The notes: generated by a model not told the origin, from the letters alone. Positions 40,765 through 50,961 are shown, numbered from the stretch's first letter. The stretch: DNA of 64,000 bases from Medakamo hakoo (GCA_026636295.1 CP089456.1:744001-808000); one strand, 5' to 3'. A program made the numbers and translations.

Positions 40765-43057
40765 CTAATCCTTCTCATAAACGACCAGGTACGCGTCCCC
40801 GCCGCTGCCCCCTCCACCGAACCCGCCCTCCCACGGCGGCAGACGGGCCACGCTCACGTCCGCGTCGTCAAACACCAACCATTTCTTGGCAGCGTCGGCG
40901 GGGGCTGAGACGGCGGCTGACGCGACGGCCGCGGTGTAATGGCCCGACCCGAGCCCGGGGCCGTGGTGGGCCACGACCGCGACCAGGGAGTACGTCGCGG
41001 GCGCCGTCCCCGCCGCCAGCCAGGACCCTTTCAGGCGCAGGCGGGCCGGCGCCGCGATGGGCGACCGCAGCTTGCCGCCGCCCCGCCCGTCGTAGACGAA
41101 GCGGTTGAGGTGGAGGAGCAGGGCCGGGGGCAGGGGGGCCGCGAGGGACACCGACTTGGTGGCGCGGACGGGCCCGCCCTGCCCGCCGGGCACGCGGTAG
41201 CCCTCGATGGCCTCCGCCCGCGTCAGGGCGTCCAGCGCGGAGGCGATACAGCCCACGCCCGGCGCGCCCGCGTCCAGGGACAGCAGCGTGAACGGCTGGA
41301 GCGTGGCGGACGGGGGGGCGCGCCCGCCCGTGCGCACCTCCGACCGGAGAAGGCCGCCAAAGGCCGCGCGGATGGGGGTGGCGGACCGCGGGCATGGCGA
41401 CGCCGTGCTGGAAGCCGCACCAGCCAAGCCAGAGCCCCGGGTGACGGCGGCGGCCCGGCGGGTGCGGCCCGCCGTCACCCACCCGCCCTCCCCATCTTCG
41501 GGCGGCGGCGGCGGCAGCGGCGCACGCGGCGAGCCGCCCCCGCCGGGCATCCGGCCCGCCAGGCGCCCCAGCTCGCAGTCCACCGCGTCTAGCAAATGCG
41601 TCAGGTATTCCTGCGCGTCCTCCTGGCGTGGCAGCGGGACGGACCGGACGGTGGAGGACGCGCCCCGTTTTTTGGGGCCGGCCGCGGCAGCAGAGAGCGG
41701 GGGAAGGCCTGCCTCCTCTGCCGGTGGCGCCGGGGCGGGCCCGCCACCGCCACTCCCACCACCCAGACCAGCTGCTTTCAGCGCTTCCAAAGACGGCATG
41801 ATGGCCCGGGCGTCAACGGGCGGGCCGCCCAGGAGGAGGGCGGGCGCGGCGGCGGAAGCTGGCGGGCCGGGCGTTGGATGGTGCGGCCCGCCCGCGCCTT
41901 TCCCGGCCGCTTTCCGGGCCGCAGCCCTGGCGGCCGCCGGGTCCATGCCGGGCGGCGGGCCAGCAGGTGGCGCTCGCGTGCCACCACCGGCCCCCAACGC
42001 ACTGCCCAGCTCGGCCAGGGCCGCCAGCGTCGGCGCGCCCAGACGGGACAGAGTCGGGGGGCCAACTGTCGCGGCGGCCGTCAAAAACCGGCGCCACGCC
42101 GCCGTGCCCGCCAGGGCTTGCAGGCCGGCGTTCATGTAGCAGGCCGCGCCCGCGTTGACCAGGCCGCGAGGAGCCAAGGGAGGTGGAGGGGAGGAGGCGC
42201 CGCCTTCAGCGCAGGGGCGGGGGTCGAACAGTGGCGCGAGCGCGGCCGCGTCGGCGGGCGACAGCGGGGCGGCGGCAGCCGGTGCGGGCTCAGGCCGCGG
42301 CGGCGCGCCGGACGTGGACGCCGGCAAATCGGACTGGGCAAAGGTTGACGCCGGGCGTGGTGGCGGCGGTGGCGCCGGCGGTGGTGGTGGGCCGGCCGCG
42401 CGCGCGGCGGCGGCCCACGACGACGGGGCCGGGCGCGCGGGCTGGCGCGGCGGCGGTGGCGGCGGCGGCGCCGACGGCTCGACCGCTTCTGCGCGCGGCT
42501 TCGGGCTCGGACTCGGCGCCCGCGGCTCTCCCTCTTCCCTCACGCCCGCCGGCTCTTCAGGCGTGGCCGCGTCCGTGGTCGTGAACACGAAGGCCGGCCC
42601 GCCCGGCGGGGTCGGCGGGGGTGGCGGGGGTGGTGGCGGCGGTGGTGGCGGCGGTGGTGGGGGCGGTGGTGGGGCGGCCGCGGCCGGCGGCGCCGGCGGT
42701 GCCGCGGCGGCCTTGGCCGGCGGTGCGGCTGGCGTGGTGGGCGCACGCACAGGCGCCGCCGCCTTGAACGGGGCGGCGCCTCTGCCAGCGCCCCACGCGC
42801 CGGCCGGGGTGGGCACCGGCGCGGGCGCGCCGCCGGGCGCACGTTTGCCGTTGGCTGACGGTTCCGGCTGGAGTCCGCTCCGTCCGTCACCACCCGCGGA
42901 GCTAGACGGCGCCGCCGCCGCGCTGTCGGCCTGTGTGGTGTGGGTGGCGGGTCGGGACGGGCGCGTGAGATCAAGAGCGGGGGGCGAGGCGAAGCATGCG
43001 TTGCTTTCTTGCGCACAAGCAGGGCGAATCGACCCTCACCTTGCGCGGCGGGGACAT
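40765..43057 (-). CDS. Ubiquitin-specific protease (USP10/UBP24-like)
   Basis: An 18-nt first exon (43040-43057, MSPPRK) joins exon 40765-42930 in phase 0, giving 727 aa. The first 250 residues are Pro/Ala/Gly low complexity. The Cys box is RGLVNAGAACYMNAGLQALA (catalytic Cys near 269, oxyanion Asn five residues before it). Next come LPRQEDAQEYLTHLLDAV, LLLHLNRFVYDGRGGG, and the His box LGSGHYTAAV near 673, ending in FDDADVSVARL and AYLVVYEKD. The catalytic core is interrupted by Gly/Pro linkers. USP proteins remove ubiquitin from substrates; the single compact core most resembles USP10/UBP24. The second residue box and both ends are intact, so it should be active. Confidence 0.88.
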
Positions 43058-43229
43058 GGTCACTGGACAGGGCGGGCGGGGAGAGCCTTTGACGAGGGTG
43101 TGGGTCGGTCGGGCCGAGCGATGGATGAGAGCCCTCTGGGGACGGCTTTTGCTCGCGCGGCTTGGCGCGAACAGTGTTGTCGAGGCAAACAGTCTTGCCC
43201 CGGCGGCCTTCCATCCACATCCACATCCA
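43058..43229. promoter_or_regulatory. Divergent promoter, USP / DUF6737 protein
   Basis: 172 bp between outward-facing starts, matching the usual divergent spacing in this window. The right end contains the first copy of an imperfect tandem duplication (see 43201-43298). Confidence 0.5.
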
Positions 43230-43298
43230 ATGCGGCCGTCCATCACTCTACGGCCGCGCCCGGCGGCCTTCATTCCACCCGCATCCAATGCGGCCGTG
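43201..43298 (+). repeat. Imperfect tandem duplication carrying ATCCAATGCGGCCGT
   Basis: CGGCGGCCTTC-TTCCAC-like units begin at 43201 and 43261. Both end in GCATCCAATGCGGCCGT or CACATCCAATGCGGCCGT. The two ATGs are 58 nt apart and out of frame with each other. Only the first leads into the DUF6737 reading frame. Confidence 0.7.
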
Positions 43299-43685
43299 TG
43301 GCCGTCCGACTTGTCGGCTAGGAGACGTGTGCCACGCCCCCACGCTCAAGCCAGCGGCGACGCGGGCCCGCCCACCACGACGGGCCCGCTGGGCGGCGGG
43401 CCCGCGCCGCCTCACCCTGGCCAGCTCGACCCGGTCTTTGGCCTCCCGCCGTCCCAGCTCCCGCCGTCCATCTGGTCCCTGAAACCGCCGTGGTGCCAGC
43501 CGTGGTCCATCCTGTCTACAGGCGCCCTCGCCGTCGCCCTGGCCGCAGCCGTCAACCCCTGGCTCGGCGGCGGCGCGGCAGCCGCTGTCGGCGCGTGGTG
43601 GTGGCTCTTCCTCCTCCGCATGCCCGCGTCCTACGCCGCGTACGTCCGCGAGGCACAGGCGCGCGCGCGGGAGGGAGGCGATTGA
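43230..43685 (+). CDS. DUF6737-like plastid membrane protein
   Basis: Single exon, 151 aa from ATG 43230. The first 45-50 residues (MRPSITLRPRPAAFIPPASN, Arg/Ser/Pro/Ala-rich, no acids) look like a chloroplast transit peptide. The mature part has LPPSIWSLKPPWCQPWSILS, a hydrophobic helix (GALAVALAAAV), and a second hydrophobic Trp-rich helix (VGAWWWLFLLRMPASYAAYV). IWSxKPxWCQPWSI is the signature I recall for DUF6737 proteins of cyanobacteria and plastids. The function is unknown; it is probably a two-helix thylakoid or envelope protein. It converges on the next gene with only 38 bp between stops. Confidence 0.75.
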   Translation: MRPSITLRPRPAAFIPPASNAAVWPSDLSARRRVPRPHAQASGDAGPPTTTGPLGGGPAPPHPGQLDPVFGLPPSQLPPSIWSLKPPWCQPWSILSTGALAVALAAAVNPWLGGGAAAAVGAWWWLFLLRMPASYAAYVREAQARAREGGD

Positions 43686-43723
43686 GCACATTGTCAGGCA
43701 CGCACACACGAACAGGCACGCAC
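43686..43723. terminator. 38-bp convergent gap
   Basis: Only 38 bp separate two facing stop codons, so the two mRNAs must overlap in antisense or polyadenylate almost at the stop. Confidence 0.6.
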
Positions 43724-45197
43724 TCACACAAAGCCTTCCGTCCCGTCCTCCCCCCACCGCGGGTCGGCCACCCCGCCGTCGCCGTACCCGCCCCACCGCG
43801 CGAAACTCCACGGCCGCGTCCCCGCCCGCGCCTTTTTGGCGTCTTCCTCACTCACGCCAGGCGCGGCGGGCGCGCCCGGGCCCAGGCCGTGCGTGGCCAG
43901 GTACTCGCCGAACCCTTTGAACTGCTGGTCCACCTCCAGCAGCGAAAAGTAGTTGGCGTTGAACTGGTCGGTGTCCAGGACGCCTTCGGTGCGGCGCATG
44001 TCCGCGGACGCCCGGATGAGGAAGGACAGCGTCGCGTCCAGCGCGGCTTCGGGCGGGGCGCCCTGCGTGGCGTGCCACCCGCTCCCGACAATGATGCGGT
44101 GGTGGGTTTCCAGGGCATCGTACGCGAGCGCGACGTCAAAGATCGTGCCGCCATTCGCGGCGAACTTGCCCAGCGTCCGCACGGCGGCGGAGTCTGGGTC
44201 CAAGCCCGGCAGAGGGATGGTGCGCGCGCCGGCGGCGGCGGCTTCAGCGGCGGCGGCGGCGGCCGCGACCTGTTCTTCAGTCAGTTGCGCGGCGGGCACA
44301 AACTCGACCTGGCCTTCCGCCAACAGCCGTTCGTCGGGGACGAGGGCCTCCGCACAGCCGCGCGCCCGCAGCGCCGCCTCCATTTCGGCCGCCTTACCCT
44401 CCGCCGCCGCGCGTTGGCCGCGCTCCGAAATGGCGCCCGCCGACACGGGCTGCGTCCAGGCCGCGCGCTCCAGCGCGAGCTTGTTGCCCGGGGGTTGGCC
44501 ACCCACCTCGGCAAACCAGGCGTCCCGGGCGGCCGACATGGCGGCCTGGTCCAGGTCCGGGAAGAAGTGGACTCTGGGAGGAGGGGGCAGAGAGGGGGGA
44601 GCGTGAGAAAGGGGGTGACACGACGCGGACAAGCGTCGCAACAAATGGAAACATGAGAAAGGAAACTTGCTTGTAGTAAAACGCCTTGTCCGGGCGCCGC
44701 CCCAGCACTGTCAACAAGGACCGGCGCAAGTCCGTGGAAAAGGCAACCAGTTGGAGCACGCGCGCGTCGGAGTAGATGGCGAAGACGGCGGCGGCCGCGC
44801 CGTCCGGGATGGTGGGGCGGACAAAGCCCTGGGGTGGGGTTGTTGAAGGTGGGGAGTGGTGCGGATGATGGATAAGGGGACGGCTAGAGCCCGTTGTGCT
44901 GGCGGCGCATTTTTTTCGAGAGCCCGCGTGCGTCCCACCCCACCCACCACTCTTCCTCACCTGCTGGTCCAGGACGGGCTTCATCTCCAGGTCGGCGAGG
45001 CGCGGGGCGGTGGACGGCGGCGCGTCGGCTGCTTCGGCCGCGTCGACGGCGCGGAGGCGGTGGCGCGGCCGATGGGCATGCGGCGCGGTGTGGACGCGCC
45101 GAACGGCAGCGGGGCGGGGACGCGGGGCGGCAGACTTGTGTGTCAGTGTCTGCCGGCGAGCGGGCAGTCCGCTCGCGTGGACAGACGATGCAAGCAT
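43724..45197 (-). CDS. Plastid-targeted protein with a divergent GIY-YIG-like module
   Basis: Exons 44961-45197, 44671-44828 and 43724-44573 give 414 aa. The second junction uses a GC-AG intron (TAC AA|GCAAGT), which alone restores the frame YYKVHFFPDLDQ. The first 60 residues (MLASSVHASGLPARRQTLTH, His/Arg/Ala-rich) look like a transit peptide. Residues about 85-150 have VFAIYSDARVLQLVAFSTDL, RRSLLTVLGRRPDKAFYYK, with strand and helix order like GIY-YIG proteins, but the GIY and YIG motifs and catalytic residues are not evident. The second half (GNKLALERAAWTQPVSAGAI, SERGQRAAAEGKAAEME; then THHRIIVGSGW, FLIRASADMRR) looks conserved but unfamiliar. Non-enzymatic plastid function is inferred. 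Confidence 0.68.
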
Positions 45198-45604
45198 GGC
45201 GTGTGGAGGGTGCGTCGGACGCGTTCCGTGAAAATGGACGGTATGGCTGTCTCCGGCCACTGCCCCGACCACCGACCGTCATGAGCCAAGAGAAAAAAAA
45301 CGACTCCGTTGTGACAAAAAACCAAAATTGTCCGCTCCCCGAAAAAAGGAGGGGGTGGTGGCTCCCTGCCCTGCCATCACCTAGAGATCGCAGGGAGGTC
45401 GCCAAAAAAGGAACAGGGGAGGCGCGCGGACCTAGCAGCGCGACCTGCCACCAGCAAACACACACGTATGAGAAGAGTAAAAATTGATGCGTCGGCGGGC
45501 CCTAAAAAGCGCTAGATACGACGCCCACACAGCACAAACACACACACACACACACACACAGTCTTCGGGTCAATCAGGAAGAAAAAAAGGCAGGGATGCA
45601 CGCC
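45198..45604. other. 407-bp gap with a CA repeat, no gene seen
   Basis: This lies upstream of the GIY-YIG-like gene and downstream of the PP-loop-like gene (both minus). It holds an (AC/CA) run of about 23 nt at 45538-45560 and several A-runs of 6-9. A short patch GCGCTAGATACGACG sits at 45509-45523. It is likely promoter plus 3' UTR. Confidence 0.45.
45538..45560 (+). repeat. CA dinucleotide repeat, about 11 units
   Basis: An uninterrupted CA repeat in the 407-bp intergenic gap. Confidence 0.85.
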
Positions 45605-46822
45605 TCAGGGGCGCGCGCCACCGCCCGCGGCCGCCAACACGCGGCCGCCCGCCGCGCCCGGCGCGTCCACGAGCGTCATGCCGGCCGGCCCGCCGCCGCC
45701 GCCGCCGCCGGCGCACTCCGCCCAGTCGGGAACGCCTGCGGCACGCGCGGCGGAGGCGATGACGGCTTTGGGTAGGCCGGCCAGCGGGGAGACGGCGCCG
45801 GCGGCTTCGGCCGCCGCGACGGCCGCGGGCGAGGACGCGCCGCAAAAGACGACAGACCCGGACCGCCCCGCGGCAGCAGACGCGGCGGCGACCACGGCGT
45901 TGAGGGCCGCGCGCGCACGGCAGGCCGGGTCGGCGACCAGGTCGCAGGCCAGTGGGGATTCGACTTCGAACAGTTCCAAGCCGAGGAGGTCGGCGGTGTA
46001 GCGCGCGCGCTCCCGGTCGGCCGACGATTCGGTCTCACACTCGGCGAGGCCGGAGACAAACGCCGCGGCAGACGACTCGTCGGCCACGCTCGCGAGGGCG
46101 GCTGCGACGACGGCGCCGCCCGCGTCGCCGGATAGAGCCACGACCGGTAAGCCCGCCGGCCCCGCGTCGGCGACGTGCTTGGCCACGCACGCCTGGACGG
46201 CCTCCCAGGCGGCGAGGCCCGCTTCCGCGTTGGACAGGCCGTCTAAGGGTGTGTCGGTCGTGGAGAGCGAGGCGTCATCGTCTTCAAAGGCGGGCGCGCC
46301 GTACAAGAGTTCCAGGGACGTGCTAAGGGCTTCTGCTGCCGCGGCGGCGTGGCCGCGGGCGGGTGGGAGGGCGGCAGGAGTGGCGGCGGCCCGCCGGGTC
46401 CGGCCCGCGGCAGCCGGCCGGCTGTGAACGGCGGCGCTGTCGTGGTTTTTTGGAGCCAAAAGAGGGGGTGGTAGAGAGTGAGCCGGGCGCGGCATCGCAC
46501 GGAGAGAGACAAAAACAACTCGCGGCCACGGGCGCGCGCATGCGTGTTGGCGGCATCCAGCTCTCAGACCGAGACGCCCCGCTCCCTGTGCCACAGCACG
46601 AGGCCAGGGACGGGGTGGGCAGCCCCGGTTAGAGGCGCGGGACGGGCGTCGTCCAAAACGCTGACGTCCCCGACTCGACGCAGCGCAACTATCCGGGCCG
46701 CGCCGCGCCGTCCGCGCGTGGGAGGGCTCCATCGCTCTGTAGAGCAATGTACGGGTCGTCTGCTCCGCGGCCGTACAGAGAAAACAGTCTTACCTGAGCC
46801 GCGCCCGCGCCAGGGTCCGCAT
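45605..46822 (-). CDS. Asparagine-synthase/PP-loop-like protein, degenerate, probably organellar
   Basis: Exon 46794-46822 (MRTLARARL plus AG, donor GTAAGA) joins exon 45605-46736 in phase 2, giving 386 aa; ATG 46495 is an alternative start for 296 aa. The short exon places the start 164 bp from the divergent helicase, the usual spacing here. The N-terminus is Arg-rich and low complexity, like a targeting peptide. The C-terminal 230 residues have VVALSGDAGGAVVAAALASV, then ERARYTADLLGLELFEV, ALNAVVAAASAAA, SVVFCGASSPAAVAAAEAAG and a PLAGLPKAVIASAARAAGVP ending. This follows the order of asparagine synthetase and PP-loop ATPases (SGGxDS, then fold strands), but the SGGxDS motif is SGDAGG, so ATP pyrophosphatase activity is doubtful. 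Confidence 0.5.
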
Positions 46823-46986
46823 GAAGAGCGAGAGAAGAGGCTCAGCCAAAACCGGGAGTGAGGTGCAGGAGTCGGAGAGGTTCTGCGACTCCGCGCCAGA
46901 CTAGCGAGCGACCGAAACAAGCCGCACACACAACAGCCCCGCGTGCACCACCGCGGCACCGCTCACTCCGCAAAACTACACGCGTC
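46823..46986. promoter_or_regulatory. Divergent promoter, PP-loop-like / helicase
   Basis: 164 bp between the preferred start codons. CACTCCC and CCGCGGCACC patches are seen, but no TATA box. Confidence 0.4.
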
Positions 46987-49900
46987 ATGGTGAGCCACCT
47001 GTCTCAGCTGCCCAACCGACAGCGCCGCATGCCCGGCCTTTGCGCTTTACCGCCGGCAAGGCTGTCGGAATGCTGTCAGAACCATTCCATTGCGGCGGCT
47101 CGACCGAACGCCCTGCCACGCCCACAGCACTCGTTCCGCCACCATTCTACTCATGCTCAGACTTTCGCACGCACTCTACAGAGGCCGACCGGTGGCGGAC
47201 GGCCGACGTCACACTCGGCCGGCGCGACGGCAACCAACACACCACCACCCCCGACTTCGACCGCGCGCCCGCCCACACTCCCAACCTCGGCCCCATCCCG
47301 CCGCGGCGGCGCCCCTCCCCCGCCGTCCCCACGCCGGGCCCGGAGTGGGAGGCGGTCGGAACTGAAGCCGCTCGAGCCTCCGCGCCCGCCGCCGAGGGAT
47401 GCCGACGGCGGCGGGATTGGAGACTATGCGGCCCGCTTGGCAGCCGCTGGCGTCCGGGACCCGTCCACCCACGACCCTCGGACCATCCTCCCAGGCCTCC
47501 ACCCGGCCACGATCGACTGTTCGCCCGCCGCCCAGGCGGCCGCAGAAGCCCGGGACTTGGCCGAAGCCAATCGCTTGGCGGGCATGATGGATGAGAGTTA
47601 TGGCGAAGCGGAGGTGGACGCGTTGGAGGCGGAACTCGCCGCCGCGGCGGGGAAACGGGAAAAGGCGGCTGCAGCTGCGGCGGCGGCGCACACACGCACG
47701 ACGCAGACGGCGGCGGTGGAAGTGGACGGCGTGTGGGAGGCTGCGCCGCCGCCGGGTGCGACGGGTGACGCTGTGCGCGGGTGGAGCGCAGACGACACGA
47801 CCGACGCGGAAGAACTCGGCGACGACGACTTTGACGACGACGATGACGACAGCGACGAAGACGAGGAGGAGGAGGAGGAAGCACGCACGCGCGCCGCGGA
47901 AGCCCAGGCCGGCGACGACGCGTGGGAGGCGGAGCTGGATGAAGCGGCGGCCGCGCTCGTGTCGGCGTCGTTCGGCGGCAAACGCCGCGCGTCGGACGAG
48001 GTGAGAGACCACATCCGGGGCCTGCGCGGCGACCCGGCGGATGAGGAGGACTCCGACTCCGACGCGGACGACAGTGACGAAGAGGGCGAGGAGGTGGGCG
48101 GCCACGGCCGCCCGCCTCCACCTCGACCACCCCCGCGCCGCGGGCGGGCGGTGGTGATGGCCGCCGCCGTCGCGGCCGCCGCCTCGACCTCCAACCGGTC
48201 CGTCGACATCATCACGGGCGAGGCCATGGAGGCCGTCCCCGTCGCGGAAGCGGCGGTGGCAGCCGGCGCGGCCGCCAATGCCGGCGGCGCCACCGGCGCG
48301 CCGGGCACGGCCGCGGCCGCGGCGTCCCTGATCGCGGCCGCGCGCGCGCTCCAAGCCCGCCTGGGCCGGGCGGTGCACGCCGAGCACGCGTCGGCTGTGG
48401 CGGACTTGAAACGCGTCTACGCCCGTGGATCCCTGGACGCCCTGAAAGAGGAAGGCATCGTGCTGACGGGCCTGAGCGCGCAGACCGTGGCGAGGGGCAT
48501 GGGCGCCGCCTCGGTCGAAGTGCGCGCGGCGGGGCGGCGGGGAGACGGCGGGCCCGCCGGCGCTTCCCGCCCGCTCCCGCCCCACGCCTTCTCCGTGCGC
48601 GACCCGGTCGTCCTGGCGCCCACCGTCACCCTGCGCGGCGACCGGCTGATGAGCGCCAGCGCTGGCGGCGAGGAGGACGGCCCGCGCGCGCGCGCGGGCC
48701 CGCTGGAAGGCACCGTCGCGGAAGTCAGGGTCGACCGCCTGGTCATCAACCTGCACGCGGCCGGCGCGGACGAGGCCGTCGCGTCCCGCGGCCCGGCCCA
48801 AGCCTGGCGCCTGGACAAAACCGCGCCCGACACGACCGCCCGCCGGCAGCTGGCCGCGCTGTCCGCGCTCGACCGCCCCTGGTCTGAAGTCGCGTCTGCG
48901 CCAGGGGAGGGCTGGGACGGCGAGTCCTTTGACGAGCCGCAGGCCCTGGCGGCCCGCAACGCCCGCGACGCGGCCGGCCCACCGACTTCCTTCGGCAATG
49001 GGTGGACTCCCGGCGAGCTGCGCGTGCGGGCTGTGCTGCTGGGCGCGCCCGACGCGCGCGCGGCCGCGGAGACGCCGCCGCCCTGGGCGGTGGGCGGGGG
49101 CGGGGCCGGCGGGTCGGGCCCGGGCGACGCGCCCACGGCCGCCGTCGCCGCCGCCTGGTCCGAGTCCGCGGCGCGGTTGTTAGCGGAGGAACAGGGCCTC
49201 AACCCGTCGCAGCGCGCGGCCGTCGCGGCGGCCCTCACGTCCAGCGTGACGCTGTGGCAGGGCCCGCCCGGGACGGGCAAGACGCGCACGCTGACGGCGC
49301 TGCTGACCGTCCTGGCCCGCGCGTCCCGCGGCGGCGCGGAGGGCGGCGGCGCCGCGGCGCGGGCGGCGGCGGTGGCGACGCGCGCCGCGGTGCCCGTCCT
49401 CGCGTGCGGCGACACCAACGCGGCGGCCGACGGCCTGGCGGCCGGCCTCGCGTCAGCGGGTGTGTCGGTCGTCCGCCTGGGCGGCGCCGCGGCTGTGGGG
49501 CCCGCCGCGGCCGCCCTCACCCTAGACGCCCGGGCGGCCGCCACACCCCTCGGCTTAGCCGCGGCCGACGCGCGCGGCGCGGCGCGCGAAGCGGCCGCCC
49601 AGGCCAAAGCCGCCGCGCGCGCGGGCGACAACGGCCGCGCCGACTCCCAGCGCGCGCGCGCGTCCGAGTTCAAGGCGCAGGCCGACGACCTGGCCGAGAA
49701 GGCCAAAGCCGAAGTCCTGGCGTGCGCGGAGGTGGTGTGCGCGACGACGGCGTCGGCGGCCGACACGCGCCGCCTGGGCGCGCAGCGCTTCCGGTGCGTC
49801 GTCCTGGACGAGGCCACGCAGGCGACCGAGCCGTCGCTCCTCGTCCCCCTCGTCCGCGGCGCCGAGTGCGTCGTCATGGCGGGCGACCCGCGCCAGCTGC

Positions 49901-50961
49901 CGCCGACGGTGCAGACGGCCGCGGCCAAGGCGGCGGGGCTGGACCAGACGCTCTTCGAGCGCCTGCAGCGGGCCGGGCTGGACACCCACCTGCTCGACAC
50001 GCAGTACCGCATGCATCCGGGCCTGGCCGAATGGCCGTCGGCGCGCTTCTACGGCGGCGCGTTGAAGTCGGGCGTCAGCGCGGGCGACGCCCCCCCGCCG
50101 ACCGCCTTCCCCTGGCCCGTCGCGGGGCTGCCGGTCGTGTTTGTCGAGACCGACGCGGACCGCCAGCCCGAGGTGTTTGCGTCCAACAGCCGGCGTGGGG
50201 GTGGGTCGTCCCGCGGCGCCGGCGCGCTCACCAACCCGGGCGAGGCGGTGGTGGCGCTGCGGTGCGCGCTCGCACTGCTGGCCGACCCGACCGTCACGTC
50301 CGTCGCCATCCTCACGCCGTACGCCGCCCAGCTGCGCGCGCTGCGCCTGCTGCTCGAGGAGGCCGGCCTGCCCCGCGAGGTCAAGGCCGCCATCACCACG
50401 TCGACCGTCGACGGGTTTCAGGGGCGGGAAGCCGACGCCGTCGTCTTTTCGACCGTGCGGTGCAATGACACGGGTTCCCTGGGCTTTGTGGCGGACGCCC
50501 GGCGCATGAACGTCGCCCTCACACGCGCGCGGCGGGGCCTGGTCGTGGTCGGCCACCCGGCCACGCTCTCGACCGCGCCGGACTGGGCGGCCTGGATGGG
50601 GTGGGCCACGGACGCGGGCGCGCTGCTGCCGGCGGGCGCCGTGCCTCCCGCGGTGCTGGAAGCCGAGGGCGGTGGCGACTGGATGGCCCGGTTTGGGGCG
50701 GGCGTGGGTCCGCGGCAGGCCCGGCCGCGGCTGGCGGGCCAGGCCGGGCCGTTTGGTGAGCGCAGGCCGCCGCGCCAGTGGCGGGACGACCGCGGCGGTG
50801 GCGGCGGTGGGGGTGGCGGTTGGGCGGCCAGCGAGCCCGCTCCCGCTGCCGGCGATGGGTGGAGTGCCGACCCGTCTGCGGATGTGTGGGGCGCGGACGG
50901 CGGGGACGCTGCCCTGGACTGGGACAATGGCGGCGGCGGCGGTGCGAGCGATGGGTGGTGA
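46987..50961 (+). CDS. Superfamily 1 helicase, IGHMBP2/UPF1-like
   Basis: Single exon, 1,324 aa from ATG 46987. The first 100 residues are Ser/Thr/Arg/His-rich, a possible organelle presequence. An acidic stretch (about 300 aa in) and an Arg/Pro patch follow. HASAVADLKRVYARGSLDAL then KEEGIVLTGL resembles the SMUBP2 N-terminal region; domain 1B follows. Helicase motifs: Q/I GLNPSQRAAV and GPPGTGKTRTL (near 757), II VVLDEATQATEPSL, III VMAGDPRQLPPTV, IV DTQYRMHPGLAEWPS, V TVDGFQGREADAVVFSTVRC, VI NVALTRARRGLVVVGH. The C-terminal tail is Gly/Trp/Asp-rich. This group unwinds RNA and DNA in translation, decay or organelle gene expression; which of these applies is not visible. Confidence 0.88.
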   Translation: MVSHLSQLPNRQRRMPGLCALPPARLSECCQNHSIAAARPNALPRPQHSFRHHSTHAQTFARTLQRPTGGGRPTSHSAGATATNTPPPPTSTARPPTLPTSAPSRRGGAPPPPSPRRARSGRRSELKPLEPPRPPPRDADGGGIGDYAARLAAAGVRDPSTHDPRTILPGLHPATIDCSPAAQAAAEARDLAEANRLAGMMDESYGEAEVDALEAELAAAAGKREKAAAAAAAAHTRTTQTAAVEVDGVWEAAPPPGATGDAVRGWSADDTTDAEELGDDDFDDDDDDSDEDEEEEEEARTRAAEAQAGDDAWEAELDEAAAALVSASFGGKRRASDEVRDHIRGLRGDPADEEDSDSDADDSDEEGEEVGGHGRPPPPRPPPRRGRAVVMAAAVAAAASTSNRSVDIITGEAMEAVPVAEAAVAAGAAANAGGATGAPGTAAAAASLIAAARALQARLGRAVHAEHASAVADLKRVYARGSLDALKEEGIVLTGLSAQTVARGMGAASVEVRAAGRRGDGGPAGASRPLPPHAFSVRDPVVLAPTVTLRGDRLMSASAGGEEDGPRARAGPLEGTVAEVRVDRLVINLHAAGADEAVASRGPAQAWRLDKTAPDTTARRQLAALSALDRPWSEVASAPGEGWDGESFDEPQALAARNARDAAGPPTSFGNGWTPGELRVRAVLLGAPDARAAAETPPPWAVGGGGAGGSGPGDAPTAAVAAAWSESAARLLAEEQGLNPSQRAAVAAALTSSVTLWQGPPGTGKTRTLTALLTVLARASRGGAEGGGAAARAAAVATRAAVPVLACGDTNAAADGLAAGLASAGVSVVRLGGAAAVGPAAAALTLDARAAATPLGLAAADARGAAREAAAQAKAAARAGDNGRADSQRARASEFKAQADDLAEKAKAEVLACAEVVCATTASAADTRRLGAQRFRCVVLDEATQATEPSLLVPLVRGAECVVMAGDPRQLPPTVQTAAAKAAGLDQTLFERLQRAGLDTHLLDTQYRMHPGLAEWPSARFYGGALKSGVSAGDAPPPTAFPWPVAGLPVVFVETDADRQPEVFASNSRRGGGSSRGAGALTNPGEAVVALRCALALLADPTVTSVAILTPYAAQLRALRLLLEEAGLPREVKAAITTSTVDGFQGREADAVVFSTVRCNDTGSLGFVADARRMNVALTRARRGLVVVGHPATLSTAPDWAAWMGWATDAGALLPAGAVPPAVLEAEGGGDWMARFGAGVGPRQARPRLAGQAGPFGERRPPRQWRDDRGGGGGGGGGWAASEPAPAAGDGWSADPSADVWGADGGDAALDWDNGGGGGASDGW

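Noticed and set aside
46564-46740. A minus-strand frame ending in a hydrophobic, codon-biased tail (RIVALRRVGDVSVLDDARPA ... GVSV)
   Set aside because: It would need an upstream exon in phase 1, but the only nearby ATG with a good donor gives phase 2 and leads into the PP-loop-like frame. No start codon was found.
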